Assembly: GCA_913063155.1 (NCBI GenBank)
Contig: CAJXYU010000005.1
Location: 296,556 to 360,555, forward strand
From: an uncultured Desulfovibrio sp.
Lineage (GTDB): Bacteria; Desulfobacterota; Desulfovibrionia; Desulfovibrionales; Desulfovibrionaceae
Length of the DNA stretch: 64,000 bases
Direction of reading: 5' to 3'
Position numbers and translations under genes: made by a program. Under the pieces are notes generated by a model. That model was given only the letters and a program-made list of their open reading frames with translations, made no database searches and was not told the DNA's origin. This document shows, one piece after another, positions 1-8,481 of this stretch; positions within the stretch are counted from its first letter, which is position 1, and every line of letters starts with the position of its first letter.

Positions 1-144
1 GGTGAAAAGCGACGAATTCGCCGAGGCCAGCGCATTGCCCAGCTGGTGTTCAAAACGTGCTACCAGGCGAACATTCTTCCGTCCAAGGAGCTTTCCGACA
101 CGGAACGCGGCGCAGGCGGATTCGGACATACCGGAAAACATTGA
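1..144 (+). CDS. dut: dUTP diphosphatase, C-terminal end (partial)
   Basis: Frame 1 is open from the window edge and codes for the last 47 residues of a dUTPase, which hydrolyses dUTP to dUMP and pyrophosphate. Two signature stretches are readable: GQRIAQLV (the conserved motif near the end of the beta-barrel) and [10 protein letters not shown] (the glycine-rich C-terminal motif V that closes over the nucleotide). The gene stops at TGA 142-144, 7 nt before argD, whose ribosome site lies within the stop region, so the two are probably co-transcribed. The 5' part is outside the window. Confidence 0.9.
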   Translation, partial: GEKRRIRRGQRIAQLVFKTCYQANILPSKELSDTERGAGGFGHTGKH

Positions 145-151
145 GGAAATC

Positions 152-1360
152 ATGAGCATACATTTCGAAAACATTGTTCAGAGGGAAAAGGAACTTCTGT
201 GCAGCACTTATGGCCGGTATCCCCTGGCTATTTCCAGAGCGGAAGGTTGCCGTCTTTATGATTTGGACGGTGATGAATACGTGGATCTGCTTGCGGGAAT
301 TGCCGTATGCAGCTTGGGGCACAGTCGGGCCGATCTGGCCGACGTCATGTCGGAGCAGGCACGCAAGATGGTCCATGTGAGTAACCTTTTCTACCAGAAC
401 GAGCAGCTCGACCTTGCCGAGAAGTTGCTTGCCACGTGTGAAGCGGACCGGGTTTTCTTTTGCAACTCCGGAGCTGAAGCCAACGAAGGAGCCATCAAAC
501 TGGCCCGCCGGTACACCTCCAAGGTCAAGAAGAAAGACGCCTTCGAGATTGTCACTCTTGAGCGGTCATTTCACGGCAGGACGTTGTGCACCTTGACTGC
601 AACTGGGCAGTCAGGACTCATCAAGGACGGCTACGATCCCCTGCCCCCGGGATTCACCACGGTGCCTTTCGACGACGTTGACGCCCTGCGTAGCGTCGTC
701 AGCGACAAGACCTGCGCCATCATGGTCGAGATGGTTCAGGGTGAAGGGGGCGTCCGCCCCTTGTCTATGGAATATGTGGACGCGGTGATGGAATTGCGCC
801 GTGAATTCGATTTGTTGGTCATCGTGGACGAAGTACAGACCGGGTTGTGCCGGACCGGAAAGTTCTGGGCTCACCAACACTACGGCATCAAGCCGGACAT
901 CTTCACCTCGGCCAAGGCCCTTGCCAATGGTCTGCCCATGGGCGCTGTGATGGTTGGCAAGGAGGCGGCCCAGGGATTTGAACCCGGCTCTCACGCCACC
1001 ACCTTTGGCGGCGGTGCTGTGGTTTCCGCCGTGGCTGCCAAGGTCGTGGACATTATGCAGGACGAGAACATTGCCGAACGCGCCGAGGAAATGGGTAAAT
1101 TCATCAAGTCCCAGGCGGCTGAGCTCGTTCGCAAGCATCCTGAAAAAGTGGCCGGTGTGCGTGGCCTGGGGCTGCTGCTGGGTATTGAGCTGACCTTCGA
1201 GGGGAAGGAGGTCTGGAAACAGCTTCTGGAAAAGCGGTTTGTCTGCAATTTGACCCAGGGGCGCATTTTGCGGCTCGTTCCTCCATTGGTCATCGAGAAG
1301 CAGGATATTCTGGATTTTCTGGCGTGCCTGGACGGCATTCTTCAGAAAGCGGAGATTTAA
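152..1360 (+). CDS. argD: Acetylornithine aminotransferase
   Basis: Class III PLP-dependent aminotransferase of 402 residues, normal for ArgD. It converts N-acetylglutamate semialdehyde to N2-acetylornithine in arginine synthesis, in the cytoplasm. Visible motifs are FCNSGAEANEGAIKLAR for cofactor phosphate binding, VDEVQTG with the pyridine-nitrogen Asp, and the Schiff-base lysine in TSAKALANG (about K255). The frame is open further upstream, but that part overlaps the end of dut. The ATG at 152 has GAGG just before it and begins the conserved protein. A succinyldiaminopimelate aminotransferase role (as for enterobacterial ArgD) is possible. A terminator follows directly. Confidence 0.93.
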   Translation: MSIHFENIVQREKELLCSTYGRYPLAISRAEGCRLYDLDGDEYVDLLAGIAVCSLGHSRADLADVMSEQARKMVHVSNLFYQNEQLDLAEKLLATCEADRVFFCNSGAEANEGAIKLARRYTSKVKKKDAFEIVTLERSFHGRTLCTLTATGQSGLIKDGYDPLPPGFTTVPFDDVDALRSVVSDKTCAIMVEMVQGEGGVRPLSMEYVDAVMELRREFDLLVIVDEVQTGLCRTGKFWAHQHYGIKPDIFTSAKALANGLPMGAVMVGKEAAQGFEPGSHATTFGGGAVVSAVAAKVVDIMQDENIAERAEEMGKFIKSQAAELVRKHPEKVAGVRGLGLLLGIELTFEGKEVWKQLLEKRFVCNLTQGRILRLVPPLVIEKQDILDFLACLDGILQKAEI

Positions 1361-1370
1361 ATGCGAATAC

Positions 1371-1392
1371 GGGCGCCGCAAGGCGCCCTTTT
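1371..1392 (+). terminator. Rho-independent terminator after argD
   Basis: Perfect 7-bp stem GGGCGCC / GGCGCCC with a GCAA tetraloop, followed by TTTTC. It ends the dut-argD unit. Confidence 0.85.
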
Positions 1393-1454
1393 CGTCCGGC
1401 TGCCTTGACCAGCAGCACTGCAGAACGTATATTTTGGTCTATAAGGAGCCGGTC

Positions 1455-1676
1455 ATGGAAGCAGTCCCTGCCATCGGCGGCATCAGTGAATACGAGTCGC
1501 CCAAGACGAAAGAGGTCAAGGTCGAGCGGGAAAAACCCGAGCAGATCGAGGGCCAGACCATGCAGGAATTGGAAAAGCCTGTGGTCAAAGCGACCGACCA
1601 GGACCAGAGTTTTAAGAAGTCGGTGATTGGTGCTGCCTACACCGGCAAAGGCTCCTTTTTCGACACGGTCATATGA
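1455..1676 (+). CDS. Small hypothetical protein, 73 residues
   Basis: Not recognised. The ATG at 1455 has a good AAGGAG 6 nt upstream and the gene is bracketed by two terminators, so it looks like a real single-gene unit. The product is hydrophilic and rich in Glu, Lys and Val in its middle (repeated EKP/EKV-like steps), with no membrane segment, signal peptide or Cys. Its end reads SFFDTVI. The frame opens slightly earlier, but the ribosome site favours 1455. It may be a conserved small protein of this lineage; no function can be assigned. Confidence 0.6.
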   Translation: MEAVPAIGGISEYESPKTKEVKVEREKPEQIEGQTMQELEKPVVKATDQDQSFKKSVIGAAYTGKGSFFDTVI

Positions 1677-1705
1677 AAAGACATGATCTGAGACCAGTTC
1701 ATCAC

Positions 1706-1734
1706 GGCCGGAAGAAGCTCTTCTGGCCTCTTTT
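1706..1734 (+). terminator. Rho-independent terminator
   Basis: Inverted repeat GGCCGGAAGA / TCTTCTGGCC (one G-T pair, 3-nt loop AGC) followed by TCTTTT. It closes the small gene before prmA. Confidence 0.75.
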
Positions 1735-1761
1735 ACTTCCACAAACAAGGAATTCTCGCGA

Positions 1762-2625
1762 ATGTCCACACTACTGAAAATCGAATTTCAAGTCGGCTCG
1801 GAAGAAGCAGACCTTTGCAGCACCTTTCTTTCTCCCAGGGTTCCCCACGGTTGGGAGGAGATACCCATCGGCCAGGAGTCCATGCTTTTCCGCATTTTTT
1901 TGGAAGATCATCCTCTCGGCATGGAGTTGATGCGCGAAATCGAGAAGCGTTTCCCGGAATGCGGCATCAAGTATTCCGAACAGGAGGCCGAGGAATGGGC
2001 CATGGCCTGGAAGGACTTCTTCAACCCCATTGCCTGCGGCGAAAGGTTTGAGATTCTTCCTCCGTGGATGTCCGAACAGGGGCACGACGACATGACCCAT
2101 ATCGTCATTGAGCCGAAAATGGCCTTTGGTACCGGCCATCATCCAACCACTTCCCTGTGTCTGGAGACAATCGGCGAAGTTGTCAAACACGGTATTCTTG
2201 AAAAGGGAATGGAATTTTTGGATCTCGGCACAGGCTCCGGCATTCTTGGAATCGGCCTGTGCAAGCTCGGCCTCACCGGCATCGGCATCGACATTGATCC
2301 CCAAGCCATTCCCTGTGCGCAGGAGAACCTGGAGATCAACCGGGTGGACGACTCCATGAAACTGCTGGTGGGCACTATCGGCAGCCTCAAACCTGGCCAG
2401 CTCTTCGACGTGGTGGTGGCCAATATCCTTTCCGGACCGCTCATTGAAATGGCTGGAGATATTTTGGAGCGCGTCAAGCCAGGGGGGGTACTTATCCTGT
2501 CCGGTATTCTTTCCGAGCAGGCCAATGCGGTTGCTGCGGCATACGCCCGACGCGGTATCGGCGAACCAGAGATCACCGCACAGGGTGAATGGGTCGTTCT
2601 CGTCTGGGAAAAGGTGGAGCGCTAG
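1762..2625 (+). CDS. prmA: Ribosomal protein L11 methyltransferase
   Basis: SAM-dependent methyltransferase of 287 residues, the PrmA length, which trimethylates ribosomal protein L11. The Rossmann motif I is FLDLGTGSGILGIGL (around residues 152-166). It is followed by the acidic GIDIDP strand and the VVANILSGPL post-II motif typical of PrmA. The N-terminal 100 residues match the small L11-recognition domain. AAGGA precedes the ATG. It is followed after 3 nt by a DNA glycosylase gene, so the two are likely co-transcribed. Confidence 0.92.
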   Translation: MSTLLKIEFQVGSEEADLCSTFLSPRVPHGWEEIPIGQESMLFRIFLEDHPLGMELMREIEKRFPECGIKYSEQEAEEWAMAWKDFFNPIACGERFEILPPWMSEQGHDDMTHIVIEPKMAFGTGHHPTTSLCLETIGEVVKHGILEKGMEFLDLGTGSGILGIGLCKLGLTGIGIDIDPQAIPCAQENLEINRVDDSMKLLVGTIGSLKPGQLFDVVVANILSGPLIEMAGDILERVKPGGVLILSGILSEQANAVAAAYARRGIGEPEITAQGEWVVLVWEKVER

Positions 2626-2628
2626 CTG

Positions 2629-3279
2629 GTGAGACGTTCAGAGACGCTTATGGCCATGTATGAGGCTATGGTCGGCGCTCTTGGCCCCAGTCATTGGTGG
2701 CCCGGCGAGTCTCCGCTGGAAATCGCCGTGGGGGCCGTCCTGACCCAGAACACCAATTGGGCAAACGTTGCAAAGGCTATTGAAAACATCAAGCAGGCGG
2801 ATGTGCTGGATGTGAGAAGGCTTCTTGCCCTCCCTGTTTCAGAACTCTCTGAGCTGATCCGCCCTGCCGGTTATTTTCGTTTGAAAGCCGGGCGGTTGCG
2901 GAATCTGCTGCAATTCATCGCCAGCGAGGCGCAGGGGGACATAGAAGTCCTGCGGGAACGGGAGTTTTCCCTGCTGCGGGAGTCGCTGCTGCAGGTCAAG
3001 GGCATAGGGCCGGAGACTGCCGACGCCATCCTTTGCTATGCCCTCGATTTTCCGGTATTTGTAGTCGATGCGTATACGGTCAGGATGTTCAGCAGGCACG
3101 GACTGGTGTCTGAAGAGGCGGACTACCATGAAGTGCAGAGCTATGTCATGGACGTCCTGCCGGGAGATCTGGCGCTGTTCAATGAATACCATGCCCTCAT
3201 CGTGCGTATGGGCAAGCAGTGGTGCAAAAAGAAACAGGGGCTGTGCGAGACATGTCCTCTGCAACCATTTCTTCTTTGA
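2629..3279 (+). CDS. Endonuclease III-like HhH-GPD DNA glycosylase
   Basis: Base-excision repair glycosylase of the Nth/MagIII superfamily, 216 residues. A helix-hairpin-helix VKGIGPETAD (from about residue 123) is followed by the catalytic Asp in VVDAYT (D147). The position of the lyase Lys in classical Nth (GVGxKTA) is Glu here, as in the monofunctional 'endonuclease III-related' branch, so beta-lyase activity is doubtful. The Fe-S motif is incomplete: C199-X6-C206-X2-C209, then only seven residues and no fourth Cys. GTG start at 2629 with AGGTGGAG upstream; an ATG at 2650 is the alternative. Its stop overlaps the next start (TGATG), implying translational coupling. Confidence 0.85.
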   Translation: MRRSETLMAMYEAMVGALGPSHWWPGESPLEIAVGAVLTQNTNWANVAKAIENIKQADVLDVRRLLALPVSELSELIRPAGYFRLKAGRLRNLLQFIASEAQGDIEVLREREFSLLRESLLQVKGIGPETADAILCYALDFPVFVVDAYTVRMFSRHGLVSEEADYHEVQSYVMDVLPGDLALFNEYHALIVRMGKQWCKKKQGLCETCPLQPFLL

Positions 3280-4409
3280 TGGCTGATACAAGAATTCAAT
3301 TTATCATTCTGCCGGTGCTTCTGTCGGTGCTTTTCATCAGCGCCCTCCCCTGTCTGGCGCAGCGGGAAGGTGAGGGGGAGGCCATTCACGAGGCCATCCA
3401 GGAGGAAAGCCAGAAGGCTGATGTCCGACAGCGGCAGGTTCAGTCCCTGAACCGCAAGGCCAGCAAATTGTCCGGCAAGCTTTCATCCATCGAAACCCGC
3501 ATCAGGAATGTAGGCAAGCAGGTTCGGGTCCAGGAAAAGGTGTTGGCCGAGATTCGTACGAATGAAGCCGCCGCACGCAAGGAGCATTTTGTCCTGGAGG
3601 CCCGCAAGGAGAAGATATCCAAAGAATTGCAGGGACTTTTGAAATCTCTGTGGCCTGTACACATGCAGAGTGTTCAGGCTCGTTTTGCGGGTGTGGACAG
3701 CTGGGCCATGGCGGACAGGCGGTTCAATTGGCTTGCCGACGTTTACGGTGTTACCAAAGAAAAATTCGAGGAAGCGCACGCCACCGCAGATCTTCTGAAA
3801 CGGAACCTGGAACGTCAACGTCTCCTGGAGAAGGAAGCGGAGCTTCAACTGAGCAAGGTCAACAAGTCCAAGGACAGGCTGTTGCGCGACAAATGGACCC
3901 TGCGGTCCAACCTCACGAAGGTGCGTACGCAAAAGGAGACGCTCGAGTCGGAGTTGCAGGAGATCCTGGCCACCATCAAGCAACTCAACTATCAACTCAA
4001 CAGTCAGAAGACCAAGAAGTTCGACTACTATAAACGCGCCTTGCCCTGGCCTGTGCACGGTTCGGTCATCGCAGGGTTCAATCCCCGAGGCAACCCGCCG
4101 CGTCGTGGCCTCTCGCTCACTGTCATCGACGGGGCCGAAGTCCGTTCCGTGTTTTGGGGCAAAGTGGTGCACAACGGCACCTTGCGCGGATTCGGGCGTG
4201 TCGTCATCATTTATCATGGATATAATTACTATAGTCTGTACGCATATTTGGGAGAGACCAATGTGGTGACCGGACAAGAGGTCGAAAAGGACGAACCCAT
4301 CGGCAAGGCCGGATATTATCCTCTTGCCGACGGTCCCGGTTTGTATTTCGAATTGCGTTTTCATCAAAAACCCATTAATCCGAAACTTTGGTTAACCGCT
4401 TTGAATTGA
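3279..4409 (+). CDS. EnvC-like murein hydrolase activator (degenerate M23/LytM domain)
   Basis: A 376-residue envelope protein. It has a signal peptide (residues 1-27, ending near CLA-Q), a long charged coiled coil (about 30-245) and a C-terminal LytM/M23 fold (about 255-376). The zinc ligands of active M23 peptidases are lost: the HxGxD position reads RRGLSL and the HxH position reads YAYL. EnvC in Escherichia coli has the same kind of degeneration and activates amidases during cell separation, so activation rather than catalysis is inferred. ATG 3279 overlaps the glycosylase stop and starts a clean signal peptide; ATG 3252 is possible. ctpA follows, which fits an envelope-processing operon. 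Confidence 0.85.
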   Translation: MADTRIQFIILPVLLSVLFISALPCLAQREGEGEAIHEAIQEESQKADVRQRQVQSLNRKASKLSGKLSSIETRIRNVGKQVRVQEKVLAEIRTNEAAARKEHFVLEARKEKISKELQGLLKSLWPVHMQSVQARFAGVDSWAMADRRFNWLADVYGVTKEKFEEAHATADLLKRNLERQRLLEKEAELQLSKVNKSKDRLLRDKWTLRSNLTKVRTQKETLESELQEILATIKQLNYQLNSQKTKKFDYYKRALPWPVHGSVIAGFNPRGNPPRRGLSLTVIDGAEVRSVFWGKVVHNGTLRGFGRVVIIYHGYNYYSLYAYLGETNVVTGQEVEKDEPIGKAGYYPLADGPGLYFELRFHQKPINPKLWLTALN

Positions 4410-4450
4410 TAAGCAAGTTAACCTGAGACCGCATATTCTCGGAGGAAGCA

Positions 4451-5740
4451 ATGCGAATTTCCCTGTGGCTGATCACTTTTCTTCTGCTGTTTACATTGAC
4501 GGTGGCTCCCGGCTCCAGCGTGGCCGGAAAGGACGCGGCGCATTTCGACGCCCTGAAGCGTTTCAGCCAAGTCCTGGACATGGTTGAGGGCTATTACGTC
4601 AATCCGATTACCAAGCAGGAGTTGATCGAGGACTCCATCAAGGGCATGCTCGAACAGCTTGATCCCCACTCTGCCTACCTGACTCCCGAGGATTTCAAGG
4701 ACGTCCAGGAAAGCACCAGCGGCCAGTTCAGCGGCATCGGGATCGAGATCAGTATGGAAAACGGTCGTCTGATCTGTGTTTCGCCTATTGAGGACACTCC
4801 CGCCTACAAGGCCGGGCTCAAGGCCGGAGACATCATTCTCGAGATTGACGGAGAACCCACCCAGGACATGAGCCTCATGGATGCGGTCAAGATGATTCGT
4901 GGTCCCAAGGGTTCCACCGTACATTTGACCATTCTGCATGAAGGCGCTCAGATGCCGAAGGAAGTGCCCATCGTCCGTGGAACCATTCCCATCGTCAGCG
5001 TCAAGACCAGAATTTTCGACAACGATTACCTCTATGTTCGCCTGACCCGCTTCAATGAAAACACCACCGAGGAACTTCGTGATGAAATCCGGAAGTTCAA
5101 GAAGAAGCATGAACTTAAGGGAATCATTCTCGACCTGCGCAACAACCCAGGCGGCCTTCTTGGGCAGGCAGTGTCTGTTGCCGATACCTTCATTGAAGAG
5201 GGGCTGATTGTGTATATCCAGGGCAAAGACAAGGCCCAGCGCAAGGACTTCTTTGCTGGAAAGAACAAGGATGAGGTTATGGCTCCCATGGTCGTGCTCA
5301 TCAATTCCGGTTCGGCCTCGGCGTCTGAAATCGTTGCGGGCGCCTTGCAGGACCATAACCGCGCCCTGCTCGTTGGCGAACGCTCCTTCGGCAAGGGCTC
5401 CGTTCAGACGGTCATTCCGCTGGCCGACGGCTCGGGCATCAAACTGACCACCGCCTTGTACTATACTCCCAGCGGTCGTTCCATTCAGGCAACCGGCATT
5501 GAACCCGACCTGGCAATCCCCTTTGTTGAACCGGCCAAGGATGACGAGATGGATGAAATGCGCCGCAGGTTTACGGTGCGTGAAAAAGACCTTGGCGGCC
5601 ACCTTGAAAACGTCAACGGGGACAAGGTCAAGGCCAACCGCGAATCTCGCGACATCAAGAAGCTGCTTGAAAAGGACAACCAGCTTCGCATCAGCCTTGA
5701 GCTGGTCAAGAATCTGCCCCGTATAGGTAAGATAAAGTAA
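4451..5740 (+). CDS. ctpA: Carboxyl-terminal processing protease (S41 family)
   Basis: Periplasmic serine protease of 429 residues with a signal peptide (1-25). It has a PDZ domain (about 90-170, SGIGIEI and GLKAGDIILEIDGEP) and an S41 catalytic domain. The catalytic dyad is in NSGSASASE (around residues 285-293) and the Lys of GKGSVQT about 25 residues later. LRNNPGG and the C-terminal YYTPSGRSIQ are S41 hallmarks. ATG with a strong GGAGGAAG site. It sits between the EnvC-like gene and a deacetylase-like gene that begins at the very next base, the usual envC-ctpA-yibQ order of proteobacteria. Confidence 0.95.
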   Translation: MRISLWLITFLLLFTLTVAPGSSVAGKDAAHFDALKRFSQVLDMVEGYYVNPITKQELIEDSIKGMLEQLDPHSAYLTPEDFKDVQESTSGQFSGIGIEISMENGRLICVSPIEDTPAYKAGLKAGDIILEIDGEPTQDMSLMDAVKMIRGPKGSTVHLTILHEGAQMPKEVPIVRGTIPIVSVKTRIFDNDYLYVRLTRFNENTTEELRDEIRKFKKKHELKGIILDLRNNPGGLLGQAVSVADTFIEEGLIVYIQGKDKAQRKDFFAGKNKDEVMAPMVVLINSGSASASEIVAGALQDHNRALLVGERSFGKGSVQTVIPLADGSGIKLTTALYYTPSGRSIQATGIEPDLAIPFVEPAKDDEMDEMRRRFTVREKDLGGHLENVNGDKVKANRESRDIKKLLEKDNQLRISLELVKNLPRIGKIK

Positions 5741-7015
5741 ATGACTCAGGACCTTGAGCCGCGTGAAAGCGGCACAACGGCACAGACGAAGGATCCGGAA
5801 AACAAGACCGGGCTGGACAGGCTGAAAGACCGCCTGTACCGGCCCGGTCCTCTTGTTGTCATCTTCGGCTTGGTAATGGTCGTTTTGGCCTTGGTGATCG
5901 CCTTCCTCATCACCTCCGAGCCCCCTGCCCCCCGGATTGTGCAAAAAGCGGAGAATAATGTCCTCCAGGCTGCACCGCCCTCCTCGGAGCCGCACCGTGT
6001 GTATGAGGAGACATTTGGTCATGTTCTGGAAGAACAGGTCAAGCAGGCGGATTTCGCATTGCTGGAAGCACTGCGCAAAACCGGCATCGATATGCAACGC
6101 CTGGAGCTTTCCGATGTCCGCATCAAGGAGGACAACGGCAGGCGTTATCATTATCAGGAATTGCGGATTCCCGGCATTCGCAATCGCGACAAATTTTTGC
6201 TGACCCTCCAGGAGTGCCTGGCCAAACGTGTCCCTGGCGCATTTCTGGCAGGAGACGGCTCCAAGGTGGTCAATATAGACATCGACAAGGTGCGTACACA
6301 CAGCATCTACCTTGATCGGAGTCTTCCCGCTCCCGTCTATCCCGCCGTCAAAGGCCCCAAACTGGTCATTGTCATTGATGACGTGGGCGAGAACCTGGCG
6401 GTTCTCAAAGGATTGCTCAAACTCAATCTTCCGCTCGTCTATGCCGTGTGGCCCATGGGCAGCCATACTACCGAATCCGTTCGTCTCATCCACAAGGCCG
6501 AACATGATCTCATCATTCACTACCCCATGGAACCCAAGGCATACCCCAAGGTGGATCCCGGCCCGGGGGCGTTGTTCACATCAATGAAAGCCGGGAAGAT
6601 CCGCAAGACCATGGAAAAATACATGGCCATGGTGCCGGGGGCCATAGGGGCCAACAACCATATGGGGTCGCGCTTTACCGAGTCCGGGCCAGGCATGCGG
6701 GTCGCACTTTCCACCTTCAAAAAACACGGGTTATTTTTCCTGGACAGCATGACCACTCCCAAAAGCGTGGCGCGGTCCGTGGCGCAAAAGATTAAGATTC
6801 CTTTTTATAAGCGGGACGTCTTTCTGGATAACGTCAAGGAAGTTCCTGCCATCATTCACCAGCTGCGCAAGGCCGAACGCATAGCCAAACGCCGGGGCAG
6901 GGCCATCGCCATCGGACACAATTACGCCGTCACCCTGTCGGCGCTTAGGCAATGGGCCGATTTGAAGGATTCTTCCGTTCTGGTGCTTCCCCTTTCCAGG
7001 CTTCAGCCGGAATAA
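5741..7015 (+). CDS. Divergent polysaccharide deacetylase family protein (YibQ-like)
   Basis: A 424-residue membrane-anchored protein. It has a charged cytoplasmic N-terminus, one membrane helix (about 36-60), a spacer, and a divergent polysaccharide deacetylase domain (about 205-424). The domain opens with LVIVIDDVGEN and contains HYPMEP and NNHMGS, the conserved landmarks of this family (DUF610/YibQ). It starts directly after the ctpA stop, so expression depends on the upstream genes. The family is thought to act on envelope polysaccharide with the EnvC/CtpA proteins. Substrate unknown. Confidence 0.85.
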   Translation: MTQDLEPRESGTTAQTKDPENKTGLDRLKDRLYRPGPLVVIFGLVMVVLALVIAFLITSEPPAPRIVQKAENNVLQAAPPSSEPHRVYEETFGHVLEEQVKQADFALLEALRKTGIDMQRLELSDVRIKEDNGRRYHYQELRIPGIRNRDKFLLTLQECLAKRVPGAFLAGDGSKVVNIDIDKVRTHSIYLDRSLPAPVYPAVKGPKLVIVIDDVGENLAVLKGLLKLNLPLVYAVWPMGSHTTESVRLIHKAEHDLIIHYPMEPKAYPKVDPGPGALFTSMKAGKIRKTMEKYMAMVPGAIGANNHMGSRFTESGPGMRVALSTFKKHGLFFLDSMTTPKSVARSVAQKIKIPFYKRDVFLDNVKEVPAIIHQLRKAERIAKRRGRAIAIGHNYAVTLSALRQWADLKDSSVLVLPLSRLQPE

Positions 7016-7262
7016 TCATTTAGTAATGTCGCTTGGTTTGGGAGGAATTCGGTGGAGATGGGCTGCCCTGCCAACAGAAGTTTTTATCTGTTGTGCGATG
7101 TTTTTTTCATTCTTATTAACACCTTTTAATAGTTAAAGAAGTTGTGTTGCCGTTTGGCTTGGTGAATATAATCTAGAATTTTATTAATTTTTTTCTGGAA
7201 CAAAATAATGATTGGAAGTGGGTTTCTGTTGCTTACCCAACGCACCAGGTGTTAGAAAAAAC
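7016..7262. other. AT-rich intergenic stretch upstream of fliM
   Basis: About 250 bases with no credible gene, much richer in A and T than the flanks. No terminator-like hairpin is obvious after the deacetylase gene. The last part runs into a sigma-28 promoter. I see no other clear element. Confidence 0.5.
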
Positions 7263-7289
7263 TTAAGAACTCATCCTGGTTGCCGATAA
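7263..7289 (+). promoter_or_regulatory. Flagellar sigma-28 (FliA) promoter for fliM
   Basis: TTAAGAAC (7263-7270), an 11-nt spacer, and GCCGATAA (7282-7289). The -10 element is identical to the FliA consensus and the spacing is exactly that of TAAAGTTT-N11-GCCGATAA. The -35 half is a partial match. Transcription would start near 7296, about 80 nt before the fliM ATG. Confidence 0.8.
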
Positions 7290-7374
7290 AGTCAAAAGAG
7301 TTCGGATCGTTTTTTGCTATAGGTTCAGAAGCCTGAGAAAAAACTGACGGAAAGAATTTTTTGGGGTCATATTC

Positions 7375-8352
7375 ATGAGCAAGATCCTCGAACAAGATGA
7401 AGTTGATGCCCTGTTGAGAGGGCTTTCCGGTGGAGACGTCGAGACCGAGGCGGAGTTGCCCGAAGACGACTCCGGTGTGGTTGCGTTTGACCTGGCCAAC
7501 CAGGACAGGATCATCCGCGGCCGTATGCCCGTCCTGGAAATAGTCAACGACCGTTTCGCACGCCTGTGTACCAACGCCTTGGCCAACACCATGCGGAAAC
7601 GCGTGGACATCAACCCCATCTCCATCGACATGTCCAAGTTCGGGGATTTCATGCGTTCCCTGCCTGTTCCCACGTCAATTTCCATCTTCAAGATGGATCC
7701 CTTGCGTGGTAACGCCCTGCTCGTGGTGGATTCCCGGCTTGTTTTCGCTTTGGTGGAGAACTTTTTCGGCGGCGCCGGCAGCCAGCCCAAGGTCGAAGGC
7801 CGCGACTTTACCCCCATTGAGCAGGCCATTGTGGAGCGTGTGGTCAAGATCGCCCTGTCCAACATGGAGGAATCTTGGCAGCCGGTTCATGAAGTGCACA
7901 TCGAACTGGTGCGTACCGAGGTCAACCCGCAATTTGCGGCAATTGTTCCGCCCTCCGATGTGGTCATTGTGGTCACTTTCGAAGTCGAGCTGGAAAACGC
8001 CATCGGCTCGCTCATCATCTGCCTCCCCTACGCCACCATGGAGCCCATCCGTTCCAAGCTGCATGCCTCCTTCCAGTCCGAGCGCCTGGAAGTGGATCAT
8101 GCATGGATCAACCGCTTCAAGGAGCGGCTTATGGAAACGCCGGTGGAGATGGTCGTCCGGCTTGGGCAGTCCAAGATTTCCGGTCGTCAGCTTTTGAATC
8201 TTCAAAAGGGAGACATCTTGCTTTTGGATACGGATGAGGACGAATTGCTTGAGGCGGAAATCGAGGGCATCAAGAAGTTCTATGGCCTGCCAGGTAGAGT
8301 TAAGGGCAACAAGTCCTTCCGGGTGGTCAAGGAACAGGAAATTCGTTTTTAA
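7375..8352 (+). CDS. fliM: Flagellar motor switch protein FliM
   Basis: C-ring component of 325 residues that binds phospho-CheY and sets rotation direction. The N-terminus carries the CheY-P binding motif LEQDEVDALL (residues 5-14), followed by a linker. The middle CheC-like domain includes FFGGAGSQPK and FTPIEQAIVERV. The C-terminal SpoA domain (about 245-325) includes GQSKISGRQLLNLQKGD. The ATG is preceded by TTGGGGT. It stands alone between a sigma-28 promoter and a terminator, away from other flagellar genes, and is thus placed in the late flagellar regulon. Confidence 0.97.
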   Translation: MSKILEQDEVDALLRGLSGGDVETEAELPEDDSGVVAFDLANQDRIIRGRMPVLEIVNDRFARLCTNALANTMRKRVDINPISIDMSKFGDFMRSLPVPTSISIFKMDPLRGNALLVVDSRLVFALVENFFGGAGSQPKVEGRDFTPIEQAIVERVVKIALSNMEESWQPVHEVHIELVRTEVNPQFAAIVPPSDVVIVVTFEVELENAIGSLIICLPYATMEPIRSKLHASFQSERLEVDHAWINRFKERLMETPVEMVVRLGQSKISGRQLLNLQKGDILLLDTDEDELLEAEIEGIKKFYGLPGRVKGNKSFRVVKEQEIRF

Positions 8353-8374
8353 TCAACCCTGCAGCAGTTTTTCA

Positions 8375-8398
8375 GGCCGCGTCAAGCGGCCTTTTTTT
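8375..8398 (+). terminator. Rho-independent terminator after fliM
   Basis: GGCCGC / GCGGCC stem with a GTCAA loop followed by seven T. Confidence 0.9.
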
Positions 8399-8481
8399 AT
8401 TGCCTCTCTTCGATAACCACTTGACGAAAGTCCGGAAGATCAACCAGACTGACGAGCTGAAAATCAATCAGGAGGAGAGAT

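Noticed and set aside
4418..6520. A 700-residue open frame on the minus strand opposite ctpA and the deacetylase gene
   Set aside because: The + strand genes have strong motifs, ribosome sites and operon spacing. The minus frame lacks any recognisable domain and reflects third-position GC bias.
7201..7230. Possible sigma-54 promoter (TGG...TTGC) upstream of fliM
   Set aside because: The distance between the GG and GC elements is 15 rather than 10 bases. The sigma-28 match further down is far better.
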